This document shows, piece after piece, positions 8,503-18,231 of a stretch of 64,000 nt of DNA. The number at the start of each line of letters is the position of its first letter. Position 1 is the first letter of the stretch. Source of the stretch: DTLC01 sp964555645 (GTDB lineage: Bacteria > Verrucomicrobiota > Verrucomicrobiia > Limisphaerales > DTLC01); contig CAZKTA010000004.1 in assembly GCA_964555645.1 (NCBI GenBank), forward strand, positions 129,395-193,394, written 5' to 3'. Position numbers and translations under genes: made by a program. The notes below the pieces were generated by a model. The model was not told the origin of the DNA. It saw nothing but the letters and a program-made list of their open reading frames with translations, and did no database searches.

Positions 8503-10905
8503 ATGTCGTTGCTGAATCGAATTAGCTGCCTTCAAGTTATCGTTTTGGTGTCATTTTGCCTAGGTTCGGCTCACGGCGCCTGCCAGATCACAAATGCAAT
8601 CCCTGATACTGCACGGTCATTACCGCTGTCGGCTGTCCGGCTCACAGATGGGCCGCTTAAACATGCACAGGATTTAATCGCCAAATACCTGCTGGAGCTT
8701 GAGCCGGATCGGATGTTGGCCGGTTACAGATTGCGTGCTGGGCTCGAGCCTAAAGCACCGGCTTACGGTGGCTGGGACTCGGTCAGGGGTAAGCAACTGA
8801 CCGGCCATATTGCAGGCCACTACCTTTCAGCCGTCAGCTTGATGTATGCCGGCACAGGCGACCCACGGTTCAAGGAGCGGGCCGATTACATCGTCAAGGA
8901 GTTGAAAGAAGTACAAGACAAGCGCGGCACGGGTTACTTGGGGGCGCTTACGGACAGCAATGGCACAGACGGTGCCGTGCTGTTCGAGCAAATTGCCACA
9001 GGCGACATTCGCTCAAGCAGTTTCGATCTCAATGGCATGTGGTCACCCTGGTACACACTGCACAAAACATTTGCCGGACTGCGTGATGCATACCGTTACA
9101 CTGGCAACTGTACCGCACTTGAGCTTGAGATCAAATTCGCTGAATGGGCCGAACGAATCCTGTCAAAGCTCGACGATACGCAGATTCAAAGGATGCTTAA
9201 CACCGAGTTTGGCGGGATGAACGAAGTATTGGCTGACCTGTATGCTGACACGGGCGACACGCGGTGGCTTGCGTTGTCGTATCGGTTCGATCATCGCGCA
9301 GTTGTCGAGCCGCTTAAACGCGGTGAAGATTGTCTGGCTGGTCTTCATGGTAACACGCAGGTGCCGAAATTGCTCGGGCACCTGGTGCGTTACGCTTACA
9401 CGGGCAATTATGGCGACGGTGCAGCAGCGCGGTTTTTCTGGGAACGCGTGGTGTATCATCACAGTTTCGCCACAGGCGGCCACGGCAAAGACGAGTACTT
9501 CGGCACGCCTGATGAACTTAGCGAACGGATTGACGGGCGCACTGCGGAGTCGTGCAACGTGTATAACATGCTCAAGCTGACGCGCCGGTTGTTTGCTCTG
9601 CAGCCTGACATCAGATACGCAGAGTTCCACGAACGGGCCTTGTTCAATCATGTGCTTGGCTCGATTGATCCTGCGGATGGGCGGGTTTGTTATATGGTTC
9701 CGGTCGGGCGCGGTGTGCAACGCGAGTACCAGGACATGTTTAGCAGTTTCACCTGTTGCGTTGGTACAGGCATGGAAAGCCATGCGCTGCACGGGCACGG
9801 CATTTACTACGAAGCTGGGGACAAGTTATGGGTTAACCTATACGTGTCTTCGACTGCCGAGTGGAAAGATGCTGGGGTGATACTCTGCATGGAGACAGAT
9901 TTCCCCGAAGGCAACTCGGCCAAGCTGAGGTTGGCACTCAAGAAGTCCAGAAAATTTACCTTAGCATTGCGCCGGCCCTCTTGGGCTACGGACGGCTTCG
10001 CCATGAAACTCAATGGCAAGCCGGTTAAAGGCTTGCCGAAGCCGGGCTCGTACGTCGAGCTTAGGCGGCGCTGGCGCACGGGCGATACAATCGAGCTTGT
10101 GCTGCCGAAGAAGCTATGGCTTGAACGGTTAGCTGATAACCATCGCCGCGTGGCGATCATGTGGGGACCGCTTGTGCTGGCAGGCGATTTAGGGCCGGAG
10201 GCGGACAGGCGCCTACGGCGCCGTCAGTCACAGTTTGACCCATCGGCTGTACCGGTATTCGTCGCTGCCGATAGACCAGTCACAGATTGGGTCAAGCCGA
10301 TTCCAGGCAAACCGGGTATGTTCCGAACGGTTGGTGTGGGCCGTGAACACGATATTGACCTTGTGCCATTTTATCGGCTGCACCGGCGCACGTACGCGGT
10401 TTATTGGGACCTGTTCACCCCCGCTGAATGGGAGCAGCGCAAGGCTGAGGAGGCTGCAGAACGGCAACGCTTGCAAAAGCTCGAAGCGGTCACAATTGCT
10501 TACGTTCAACCCGGGGATGAAGAAGCCGAGCGAACCTTCAATTTCCAGGGACAATCGGACAGCGGGATTGAATATGTTTTAGGCCGGCCCGGTCGGCACG
10601 GGCGTAGTTGGTTTTCATTCGATGTACCGGTTGAACCGGCGCATCCGATGGCATTGGTTGTGAGCTACCACAGTGGTGCACGCCGGCGCCCGCAAAAGTT
10701 TCAAATACTAATTGACGGGCGGCTGCTTGCTGAGCAAGAAGTTACGGCGACAAAGCCTTCCAGATTTTATGATGTCGAGTACGTCGTGCCGAGCGAGCTG
10801 GTGGCAGGTAAAGAAAAGGTCACTGTCAGATTCGAGTCTATTGGTACGAATGATATCGCGACTGTTTTCGGCATCCGGATGGTCCGTGTAGATGCGTCCA
10901 GGTGA
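8503..10905 (+). CDS. GH127-family glycosidase (DUF1680), probable beta-L-arabinofuranosidase
   Basis: 800 residues from the ATG at 8503, chosen because a signal peptide starts there (MSLLNRISCLQVIVLVSF, cleavage near AHGA). The catalytic Zn-Cys site of GH127 is visible: AESCNVYN supplies Glu349 and Cys351, and FTCC supplies Cys418 and Cys419. In the family the first Cys of that pair is the nucleophile. A candidate acid/base Glu is in DEYFG just before. A beta-sandwich with WGPLVLAG follows, and the last ~130 residues resemble a DUF4986/DUF6805-type add-on domain. It probably acts on arabinose-containing plant or microbial glycans outside the cytoplasm. The exact substrate is not decided by sequence. 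Confidence 0.87.
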   Translation: MSLLNRISCLQVIVLVSFCLGSAHGACQITNAIPDTARSLPLSAVRLTDGPLKHAQDLIAKYLLELEPDRMLAGYRLRAGLEPKAPAYGGWDSVRGKQLTGHIAGHYLSAVSLMYAGTGDPRFKERADYIVKELKEVQDKRGTGYLGALTDSNGTDGAVLFEQIATGDIRSSSFDLNGMWSPWYTLHKTFAGLRDAYRYTGNCTALELEIKFAEWAERILSKLDDTQIQRMLNTEFGGMNEVLADLYADTGDTRWLALSYRFDHRAVVEPLKRGEDCLAGLHGNTQVPKLLGHLVRYAYTGNYGDGAAARFFWERVVYHHSFATGGHGKDEYFGTPDELSERIDGRTAESCNVYNMLKLTRRLFALQPDIRYAEFHERALFNHVLGSIDPADGRVCYMVPVGRGVQREYQDMFSSFTCCVGTGMESHALHGHGIYYEAGDKLWVNLYVSSTAEWKDAGVILCMETDFPEGNSAKLRLALKKSRKFTLALRRPSWATDGFAMKLNGKPVKGLPKPGSYVELRRRWRTGDTIELVLPKKLWLERLADNHRRVAIMWGPLVLAGDLGPEADRRLRRRQSQFDPSAVPVFVAADRPVTDWVKPIPGKPGMFRTVGVGREHDIDLVPFYRLHRRTYAVYWDLFTPAEWEQRKAEEAAERQRLQKLEAVTIAYVQPGDEEAERTFNFQGQSDSGIEYVLGRPGRHGRSWFSFDVPVEPAHPMALVVSYHSGARRRPQKFQILIDGRLLAEQEVTATKPSRFYDVEYVVPSELVAGKEKVTVRFESIGTNDIATVFGIRMVRVDASR

Positions 10906-10937
10906 TCGCGCCGCTGGTGAATTGTATGGCCTTATTG

Positions 10938-10967
10938 ACATTCACTCCACGAACATTCACTGCACGA
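10938..10967 (+). repeat. Two tandem 15-bp units upstream of the DPP-IV-like gene
   Basis: ACATTCACTCCACGA at 10938-10952 is followed directly by ACATTCACTGCACGA, with one mismatch. It lies 22-51 bases before the start codon at 10989. Tandem units here could be an operator or just a short duplication. Confidence 0.5.
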
Positions 10968-10988
10968 GACAAACATTGAGCAGTCAAC

Positions 10989-13625
10989 ATGCGCAAAACG
11001 TCAATCCTGTTTTTAGCAGTTTATGCCGGGCTGTGTAACCCCCAAGTTGCCATAAGCAGTTCGGAATTCGATGGCTTCGATTCACAAGAGCAGCTCGCGC
11101 CCCAGGCGGTTGAAACGAATCAAACCGGTGTGCTCGAGCAGCAACGCCGCAGGAGTGCCAGCCCAGGCGCACGCACGCGTATGCCAGGCGTGTACAAAGC
11201 TCAAATTACACCGCACTGGTTCGCCAATGGCACAAGGTTTTGGTATCGGAACGACCTGGCCGGCGGCGCAAGAGAATTCGTGCTTGTGGATGCCGAGAAA
11301 GGCACACGGCAGCCTGCCTTCGACCATGAGGCGGTTGCAAAGCAAATCGGTGCCGACGTTGACGCGCAACGGCTACCGATAGACGAGCTCGAGTTTGACG
11401 TTGGGGGCGGTACGGTGACATTGCTCGGCCCGACAAATAAATGGGTATTGAATCTCAAGACCGGCAAAGTTGCGCCTGCCACAAATTCCGTCTCCAACCG
11501 GGCCACCGAAGGATTACCGGCCGAAAGGCGGCCCCGGCCATCTGTTCGCACCGGCCAAGAAACCGCAATCACATTCGACAATCGGCTAGATGCCGAGGTC
11601 GAGGTTTTTTGGCTCGATAGCGACGGCGCGCGCAATTCGTACGGGACAATACCACCGCGGACTCAACGCGTACAACATACCTACGGCGGGCATGTCTGGT
11701 TGGTTGCGGACACAAAGGGCGAAATGATCGCCGTGTTTGAGGCGACCGACACACCTGCAGTGGCTGTAATTGGCGAGCAGCCCGTCCTCAGGCAGCGCGT
11801 TGCAGACCGGCCCATGCGCCGCCCGCGCCAACGACCGATATTGTCCGATAAGTCGCCCGATGGCAAATGGAGTATAATTGTGCGAGAACACAATGTTTTC
11901 GTCCGAACCGCCGGCGGTGACGAACTCCAGCTCAGTACGGATGGCTCGGAAAGCAATTATTACAGCAAAGTTGAATGGTCACCGGATTCGCAGTACCTGA
12001 TTGCGTGGCGCGTTGAGCCTGGCGACAGAAAAGAGGTTTATTTGATCCGATCATCGCCGCCCGGGGGCGGCCGTGCAACTTTTGAAGCGCGGCCGTATGC
12101 ATTACCGGGCGACAAATTCCCACGGTACGAACTGAATATTTTCGATGTTATCAACCGTAAGCAGCTCAAGCCCCAGCTTGACAGGTTCGAGCATGAATGG
12201 GAAACACCACAGGTGCACTGGGAAAAAGACGGTCGGCATTTCACATTTTGGCAGGTGGATCGCGGGCACCAACGTACGCGTGTGATCGAGGTGGACGTGG
12301 TGACCGGCGCGGTGCGTACTGTCATTGAGGAACAGAGCAACACATTCATCTGGACTGCGCATACCGAAAACCTGCGGTTGAACCTGGTTAATTGGTTGGA
12401 AAAGACAGACGAAATCATTTACGTGTCCGAGCGCGATGGGTGGCGCCACCTGTATCTTGTTGACATCAAAACTGGCACAATGCGTCAGATCACCAAGGGC
12501 GAGTGGGTTGTGCGCGGTATTGACCTGATTGATGAGGAAAACCGACAAATTTGGTTTAGTGCAAGTGGGCGTAATCCAGATCAAGACCCGTATTTTCTGC
12601 ACTTTTACAGGGTGAACTTCGACGGCACAGGGTTAGTTGCGCTCACCGAAGGTAATGGCACTCACACTGTGCAGTACTCGCCCGACCGCAGGTTCATTAT
12701 TGACACCTACTCGCGTGTTGACATGCCGCCTGTGCATGAGCTGCGGCGGACTTCAGACGGCGCGCTTGTGTGCAAGCTTGAACAAGCCGATATAGCAGAG
12801 CTACTGGCTACAGGGTGGATGGCTCCGGAAGTGTTCGTTGCCAAAGGCAGGGACGGCAAGACAGACATTTGGGGGATCGTACATCGGCCGCGCAATTTCG
12901 ACCCGGCCAAGAAATATCCTGTTGTGGAGAGTATCTATGCGGGGCCACAAGGATCGTTTGTGCCAAAGTCCTTCAACGCAGTTATACGCCCACCGTCGCT
13001 TACCGAGCTAGGGTTTGTCGTAGCGCAAATTGACGGCATGGGCACAGCGAACCGGTCCAAGGCATTTCATGATGTGTGCTGGCGAAATCTCAAGGATGCT
13101 GGGTTTCCAGACCGCATCCTGTGGCACAAAGCGGTTGCGGCGAAGTACCCGTGGTACGATATCACGCGGGTTGGCATTTACGGCAATTCTGCTGGGGGCC
13201 AAAATGCCGCCGCTGCAGTGCTATTTCATAGCGACTTTTACAAGGCGGCAGTGGCATCGTGCGGTTGCCACGACAACCGGCTCGACAAAGCGTCCTGGAA
13301 CGAACAGTGGATGGGTTATATGCCCCCTGACAAGATTTGGCGCAACGACCCCGACAACTGGTATGCGCAAGGCTCAAACATCGAAAATGCGCATCTGTTA
13401 CGCGGTAAACTGCTGTTGATTGTGGGTGAGATGGACCGCAACGTGCCGCCCGAATCAACAATGCGATTTGTGGATGCGCTGATTCGCGCAGGAAAAGATT
13501 TTGATTTGTTGGTCATCCCAAATGGCGGTCACGGCATGGGCGGCGCTTACGGCGAACGCAAAATGCAGGATTTCTTCATGCGCAATTTGATGGGTGTCGA
13601 ACCACCAGACCGGAACAAGAGCTAA
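10989..13625 (+). CDS. Dipeptidyl-peptidase IV-like S9 serine peptidase, exported
   Basis: 878 residues. N-terminal signal sequence (MRKTSILFLAVYAGL), then a long beta-propeller-type region (about 200-600: KSPDGKW, WSPDSQYL, YVSERDGWRHLY), then an alpha/beta-hydrolase domain. The catalytic triad is Ser734 in GNSAGG, Asp816 in GEMDRNVPP and His848 in GGHGMGG. Most S9B enzymes have GWSYGG around the serine, so GNSAGG is an unusual but workable variant. The enzyme probably trims peptides from the N-terminus in the periplasm or on the surface. An acyl-aminoacyl peptidase-like activity is the alternative. Confidence 0.87.
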   Translation: MRKTSILFLAVYAGLCNPQVAISSSEFDGFDSQEQLAPQAVETNQTGVLEQQRRRSASPGARTRMPGVYKAQITPHWFANGTRFWYRNDLAGGAREFVLVDAEKGTRQPAFDHEAVAKQIGADVDAQRLPIDELEFDVGGGTVTLLGPTNKWVLNLKTGKVAPATNSVSNRATEGLPAERRPRPSVRTGQETAITFDNRLDAEVEVFWLDSDGARNSYGTIPPRTQRVQHTYGGHVWLVADTKGEMIAVFEATDTPAVAVIGEQPVLRQRVADRPMRRPRQRPILSDKSPDGKWSIIVREHNVFVRTAGGDELQLSTDGSESNYYSKVEWSPDSQYLIAWRVEPGDRKEVYLIRSSPPGGGRATFEARPYALPGDKFPRYELNIFDVINRKQLKPQLDRFEHEWETPQVHWEKDGRHFTFWQVDRGHQRTRVIEVDVVTGAVRTVIEEQSNTFIWTAHTENLRLNLVNWLEKTDEIIYVSERDGWRHLYLVDIKTGTMRQITKGEWVVRGIDLIDEENRQIWFSASGRNPDQDPYFLHFYRVNFDGTGLVALTEGNGTHTVQYSPDRRFIIDTYSRVDMPPVHELRRTSDGALVCKLEQADIAELLATGWMAPEVFVAKGRDGKTDIWGIVHRPRNFDPAKKYPVVESIYAGPQGSFVPKSFNAVIRPPSLTELGFVVAQIDGMGTANRSKAFHDVCWRNLKDAGFPDRILWHKAVAAKYPWYDITRVGIYGNSAGGQNAAAAVLFHSDFYKAAVASCGCHDNRLDKASWNEQWMGYMPPDKIWRNDPDNWYAQGSNIENAHLLRGKLLLIVGEMDRNVPPESTMRFVDALIRAGKDFDLLVIPNGGHGMGGAYGERKMQDFFMRNLMGVEPPDRNKS

Positions 13626-13775
13626 GCCACAGCATTGCGGGGGCCTCAGACGAGAAATTTCTTCCCAAGGAATTTGGTGACTGGGTTCGGACCAGAGGTA
13701 CGCCCCCCTGGTGTCGCGCCGGTGTTTTTTCAACTTCACGTCTGCGCTCAGGATCACTCTGGTCTTCGGCTCGCA

Positions 13776-13931
13776 CCCGATCTGTGCCACGGTGGTGGGG
13801 AAGGCAAGCATGCCGGTTAGCATTTTGAAAGCGGTGATTTTACTTGTGCCGTTCGGGCTGAGGAACCCGAAGAAAGTGCCACGCTTGACTTGCAGATCGG
13901 CATTGTCCACCGTGCGGAGATTGTCGAAGAC
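13776..13931 (-). pseudogene. Relic of an ABC transporter ATPase
   Basis: On the - strand, about 52 residues of an ATPase N-terminus can be read (VDNADLQVKRG, then FFGFLSPNG, then KMLTGMLAFPT). This matches the beta-strand and Walker A region of ABC ATPases, but the Walker A loop GPNGAGKST is corrupted to SPNGTSKIT. The frame continues without later motifs (no signature, no Walker B). The intact GldA-type ATPase at 18232 differs in sequence, so this is not a simple copy of it. Confidence 0.65.
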
Positions 13932-14111
13932 TCGTGTGTGAGCGCTAGCAGTTCGATTGCGCAGTCTGTCGCCATCTTCGAGCCGAATACAGGCCAAGAT
14001 TATAGGCGTTTATGGATTGTGCGATTGCGTTTTTATGGGCGCTTTTTTGGCGTGGTCCGTAATGGTGCAATCTTGTATTTAGGTGCCAACCCCCACAACC
14101 TTACATCGGCA

Positions 14112-14147
14112 CAAAAAACCGCTCACCGGACTAAGGCGAGCGGTTTT
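14112..14147 (-). terminator. Terminator of the - strand exporter operon
   Basis: Inverted repeat AAAACCGCTC (14115-14124) with GAGCGGTTTT (14138-14147). On the - strand the stem is followed by a run of six T. It lies 35 bases past the stop codon of the DUF4340 gene, as expected for the end of that operon. Confidence 0.85.
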
Positions 14148-14181
14148 AACTCATCAAGCTAAAGCCAACTGGCTACTGAGT

Positions 14182-15429
14182 TTACTCGTCGGATGCGTCA
14201 AACTCGGCGAATGGCGGTTCAAATTCGTCAGAGTCGGTTTCCTTTTGGTCGTCGGTTGTTTCGGCTTCTTCAGGTTTTGTATCGTCGGACTTGTCTGTTT
14301 CGAGAAGTTGGGCGCGTTCTTTCATGAAAGCGTCAAGTGACCAGCTTGGCACGAGATAGATCCAACCTGCATAAGATTGTTCCTTGGCGAGTTTTTCCTC
14401 GAGCTTTTTGAGGTTGTCTTTGAACTCTTTATCGAGCCGATCTTTATCTTCGGGTTTTTCGTCTGGGCCGGGTGTACGTTGTTTTTGCAGATTTGCTGTG
14501 ACCGCAACGGTAATGGGCAATGTATCGTTTGTTTTTGCGCCGACCCTGATAGTGTAATTGAAATTGTCGAAGCACTCGATTTTGATCACGGTTGGTTTAT
14601 CAAGCCCGAGTGATTCGAGGGGTGTATCGGCTGGCAAAACGTCGTTGAAATATGGCGAGCTAAGGGCCCAATTAAGGCTCGAGACCTTCGATTTGTCGAG
14701 CACTTCGCCCGGCTGCGGGTCAACCAGCTTCCAATCGGCAGATTCAGTTTCGCGTGTAACAGTCCACGAATTTGTGGCAACGGTGTGTTCGACTGACGCA
14801 GTCTTGATCTTGCTGATCTTGAAGAAATCCTTGTTAAGCCATTGCTCGGGTTTAGGCTCTAGTTGACTAAATGTCTCCGAGACGAGCGCGACTGTGGTTG
14901 CGTTTGTGCCGACCATGACGTACCTGCCATCTGGCCAACCTAGGCTACCAAAATCGTCCATAGCAGAGGCTTTGGTTTGTTTACGCATATGTTGTTTGCC
15001 GAGCAGAATTGATAGGATCGGTTTATCGGTTTGATCGCTTAGCTCGACAAGCACGGCCGTGTTTGTCCCTGGACCAGGGGGCAAAAGGCCATATCGCGCA
15101 AGTTGCGTGGATGCGACTTCTTCGATCTGCACCGGTTTAAGCTCGGCGAGTTTTAGCAAGGTGCTGCTGAGCTCGCTGTAGTTGGCTGGGTAATCTGCGC
15201 GTTGGCGCACGCGCCAGGTCCCTTCTTTTTTGGCGAGGATTAACTCGTTTGTGCCGGTGCGAATTGTGATTTTGGCAACGTCGTTAACCGGCAGATCACC
15301 GAGCAATTTTTTACCGGGCTGTAGGGGACTGACCTTCCAGGTTGTTTGGCTGCGTTTGTAAAGCGCAGTACTTGCAATGCCCAACACAACAACCAGTCCA
15401 AGCAAGATCAACAACTGTTTCCTGTTCAT
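14182..15429 (-). CDS. DUF4340 domain membrane-anchored protein
   Basis: 415 residues from the ATG at 15429, chosen because it starts directly before a membrane anchor (MNRKQLLILLGLVVVL) and does not overlap the upstream gene. The rest is the DUF4340 region, with an early VAKITIRTG strand and the stretch YGLLPPG. The C-terminus is a low-complexity acidic tail (Lys/Glu/Asp, many DE pairs). DUF4340 proteins typically sit last in Gld-type ABC exporter operons, as here, 22 bases after the GldG-like gene. The role is unknown; a periplasmic accessory of the exporter is likely. Confidence 0.82.
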   Translation of the reverse strand: MNRKQLLILLGLVVVLGIASTALYKRSQTTWKVSPLQPGKKLLGDLPVNDVAKITIRTGTNELILAKKEGTWRVRQRADYPANYSELSSTLLKLAELKPVQIEEVASTQLARYGLLPPGPGTNTAVLVELSDQTDKPILSILLGKQHMRKQTKASAMDDFGSLGWPDGRYVMVGTNATTVALVSETFSQLEPKPEQWLNKDFFKISKIKTASVEHTVATNSWTVTRETESADWKLVDPQPGEVLDKSKVSSLNWALSSPYFNDVLPADTPLESLGLDKPTVIKIECFDNFNYTIRVGAKTNDTLPITVAVTANLQKQRTPGPDEKPEDKDRLDKEFKDNLKKLEEKLAKEQSYAGWIYLVPSWSLDAFMKERAQLLETDKSDDTKPEEAETTDDQKETDSDEFEPPFAEFDASDE

Positions 15430-15451
15430 GGTCGCGTCCAGTGGTGTGTTG

Positions 15452-17377
15452 TTATCTAGCTGCGGTTTTGCGTCGTTTAACAACTGCGATAACTAGTCCT
15501 GCGCCAGTCACTGCCAGGGGTGTTGCGAGTGTATTTATCCATTTGAGACGCGTTTCCAGTGCAACAATGTCGCGACGCAAATCTTTCTGAAGCTGTTTAA
15601 GCCGGATGCGGGTGTTGCGTTCTTCTGCGCGGAATTTTTCGAGTTCGGCGCGTTGTTCAGCTGACAATATGAACCGTTGGTCTTGGTCGGTGCGTTTTTG
15701 TTGTAGTTCGTTGAGCTTGCGTTGTGTTTCCGCCAAAGCTTCTTCGAGTCGGCGGATTTCGGCCCTGTATTTTTGTTCGGCGGCAGCCTGCATTTCGCGT
15801 ATGCGGGTGAACGGCCGTAGCGTTTCGGCACGGCTACGAATGGCGATTAGGTTCACATCGCCTGTCAGTTGTTCGATGAGGTTTTGTGCGAGGTTGAGAT
15901 TACCGTTCATGATCGAGATAAGCCGGCCGAACGGGCTGTCGAACTTGCGCAAGGTAAATTCGTCGTCGAGGAAATCAGCGTCGCCAAACAACACAACTGC
16001 AGTTTCATGCTTGGATTCTTTGAGGAGTTCATCGGTATTGTCGCTACTGGTTTTTTCCGTGTCTGTTTGGTTGTTGTCTGATTTTTCCTCTTTTTTGGTT
16101 TCCGGTTTACCATCGGGGAAAGCTGTCTTAAACTTGCCAGCCAACCTGATCGCCAGCCTGTATTCGACACCCGACGGACTGAAATCCTTCAGGATGCTGT
16201 CTGGGGACAAGCTGGCCAAAAAACCTTCGACCAACTGTGCCTGTTTAGTACTACGCAGCAAGACAGTTTCCTTAAGGCCGTCTGCGGGTGCGCCAGTGAA
16301 CGCGCCTGCAAGTGGCAACCAGACATTTTCGATCTGGTTGCATGCTGGGTCGTCTCTGTTAATGCCAACTGGTGTTACACTGAGCCATGTTGGGGCGTCT
16401 TGTGGCAGGCCGTCTGGCCCGCGCAGTTTCATCATGTAATTGAGGTCTGCAACGACCTTTGACTCAAATGTGTACCCCCAAGCCTTGAGTAATTTATCGA
16501 GGTTGGAAGAACTGGTACTAAAGCTCATCATACCGCGTGGATTTGATCGCATGTCAACCAGCGACGCTGGATCAAGGAACGCGATCAACTTGCCCCCACG
16601 CAGTACAAACTGGTCAATTGCAAACTGGGTTTTTTCCGTGATGTCCTTTGGATGAATTACGATCAACACTTTTACGTCGTCATCGATTTTTTCGACATCG
16701 GTCGCCAGGCGTTTGATGTTGTAATCGAATCGCAACTCGTTGATTAACGTCCACGGCTCGACCGGGCGCTGGCCCATCTGCATCATCATCGGGCTGATCG
16801 GTGTGCCGAATACAGGCAGCCAACTCATCACACCGACTGTGGGTCGTTCGGGCCAAGCAACCCGGTAGATTGCGCGCGTGATATCGTATTCGAGCAAGCG
16901 TTCACGGGTCGGTTGTAGGAACGGTATGGACTCGCGTGCGTCAGCCTGGCTGACCGCAATCCCAAGATAAAACCGGTCAATTCCAGGTAATGCCTGTGGT
17001 TCAAGCCCGTCCATTCGAGCTGAGTCTTCTGCGTCCGAGTCCGGTTGCGGGTCGTATTTTTCGATTATGAGGTTTTTGCCTGCAACCTGTTTGTATTCGC
17101 TGAGCAAATCTTCGACTTTGCGCGCGTAATTTTTCAGGAAAACGGTCTCTGGTGTAGCGGTTTCACTGCGTGTGCAGTAGAACCTGATTTTGACGGGTGC
17201 ATCGAGTTTTTTGAGAATTGCCTTGGTACCGTCCGACAACGTGTAAACTTTATCCTCGGTCAAATCCAAACGCATCGGCACTGCGCCTATTATGATGTTC
17301 AATGCCAGCAACAAAACGAACATCAACAAAATGCCGAGTCCGGAGAAAACGATCGGTTCAATTGATTTCTTTTCCAT
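15452..17377 (-). CDS. GldG-like ABC exporter auxiliary subunit
   Basis: 641 residues. An N-terminal membrane helix (about 12-32) is followed by LDLTEDKVYTLSDGTKAIL, the hallmark start of GldG-type ABC_transp_aux proteins. A large periplasmic domain follows, with VLIVIHPKD near 240 and GGKLIAFLDP near 268. There is a Lys/Asp/Thr-rich linker near 430, a VVLFGDADFLDDEF segment, a coiled coil rich in Glu/Gln/Arg (about 545-605) and a final membrane helix (about 615-633). The organisation equals GldG of Bacteroidetes gliding/secretion ABC complexes, but homologues are common in non-gliding PVC bacteria. Nothing in the window shows gliding. Confidence 0.85.
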   Translation of the reverse strand: MEKKSIEPIVFSGLGILLMFVLLLALNIIIGAVPMRLDLTEDKVYTLSDGTKAILKKLDAPVKIRFYCTRSETATPETVFLKNYARKVEDLLSEYKQVAGKNLIIEKYDPQPDSDAEDSARMDGLEPQALPGIDRFYLGIAVSQADARESIPFLQPTRERLLEYDITRAIYRVAWPERPTVGVMSWLPVFGTPISPMMMQMGQRPVEPWTLINELRFDYNIKRLATDVEKIDDDVKVLIVIHPKDITEKTQFAIDQFVLRGGKLIAFLDPASLVDMRSNPRGMMSFSTSSSNLDKLLKAWGYTFESKVVADLNYMMKLRGPDGLPQDAPTWLSVTPVGINRDDPACNQIENVWLPLAGAFTGAPADGLKETVLLRSTKQAQLVEGFLASLSPDSILKDFSPSGVEYRLAIRLAGKFKTAFPDGKPETKKEEKSDNNQTDTEKTSSDNTDELLKESKHETAVVLFGDADFLDDEFTLRKFDSPFGRLISIMNGNLNLAQNLIEQLTGDVNLIAIRSRAETLRPFTRIREMQAAAEQKYRAEIRRLEEALAETQRKLNELQQKRTDQDQRFILSAEQRAELEKFRAEERNTRIRLKQLQKDLRRDIVALETRLKWINTLATPLAVTGAGLVIAVVKRRKTAAR

Positions 17378-17395
17378 TGTGCACCTCCAACTTGG

Positions 17396-18157
17396 TCAGC
17401 CTGCCCGATGTGTGCGCAGGATTACACTAGTTGTGAACAACGAAAACACGATCATCGACACGAAAAACATGAGGTCGCGTGAATCAACCACACCGCGTTG
17501 CAGCGCTTCGAAATGGCTCATTATACTAAAAGAGGCCACAAGCTCGACCAACCAACGCCATGTTGCTGAGCTGCCAAGTCGCTCGAGCAGGTTGATGACA
17601 GGTGCAAACCCGCACAGGATCAGAAAAAGACATACAACAAGTGACAGGATGAAACTCACCACCTGACTGCGCGTGAGTGCCGATGTAACACAACTGATGG
17701 CTAGGTAAGCCCCCGCCATCAACCAACTGCCAATGTAGCCGGCAAATATCACGCCGTTTTCGGGTTCACCAAGATAATTGACCGTGAGCCAGATCGGAAA
17801 TGTCAGTGCAAGTGCAAGTGCAAGGAACAACCACGATGCAATGAACTTGCCCAGTATTGCCTGCCAAGGTGTGATTGGCATTGTGAAAAGCAGCTCGAGT
17901 GTGCCCAGCCGACGTTCATCAGCCCAGAGTCGCATGCCGACCGCAGGCACAAGAAACAGGTAAAACCACGGGTGCCAATCGAAGAACGATCGCGTCAATG
18001 ACGCATCGCCACGTTGGAAAAAACCGCTGACAAAAAACGTAAAAAAACCGCACAAAAGCAGGAAAATAACTATGAACACATACGCAAGCGGTGAGGTGAA
18101 GTATGCTGCCAGCTCGCGTTTTGCAATTGTCCAGATGTGTCGAATTGTTGTGCTCAT
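17396..18157 (-). CDS. GldF-like ABC-2 type permease
   Basis: 253 residues with six likely membrane helices. It begins IRHIWTIAKRELAAYFTSPLAYVFIVIFL, and the RELAAYFTSP segment is typical of GldF/NosY permeases. The motif RLWADERRLGTLELLFTMP follows in the loop after helix 2. The gene sits between the ATPase (18232) and the GldG-like subunit (15452), with 18 bases to the latter, so it is the membrane pore of that exporter. Confidence 0.87.
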   Translation of the reverse strand: MSTTIRHIWTIAKRELAAYFTSPLAYVFIVIFLLLCGFFTFFVSGFFQRGDASLTRSFFDWHPWFYLFLVPAVGMRLWADERRLGTLELLFTMPITPWQAILGKFIASWLFLALALALTFPIWLTVNYLGEPENGVIFAGYIGSWLMAGAYLAISCVTSALTRSQVVSFILSLVVCLFLILCGFAPVINLLERLGSSATWRWLVELVASFSIMSHFEALQRGVVDSRDLMFFVSMIVFSLFTTSVILRTHRAG

Positions 18158-18231
18158 TGTTTTGGGAACTTTGACCAGCTCACCAGGTTAAAGCTGCTCA
18201 GTACATCTGCGCCATAAAGCTCTAGGTGGTT

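Noticed and set aside
13455..13997. A 180-residue - strand frame as an intact ABC ATPase
   Set aside because: Only about 52 residues resemble the family, the P-loop is destroyed and no signature or Walker B follows, so it was called a relic.
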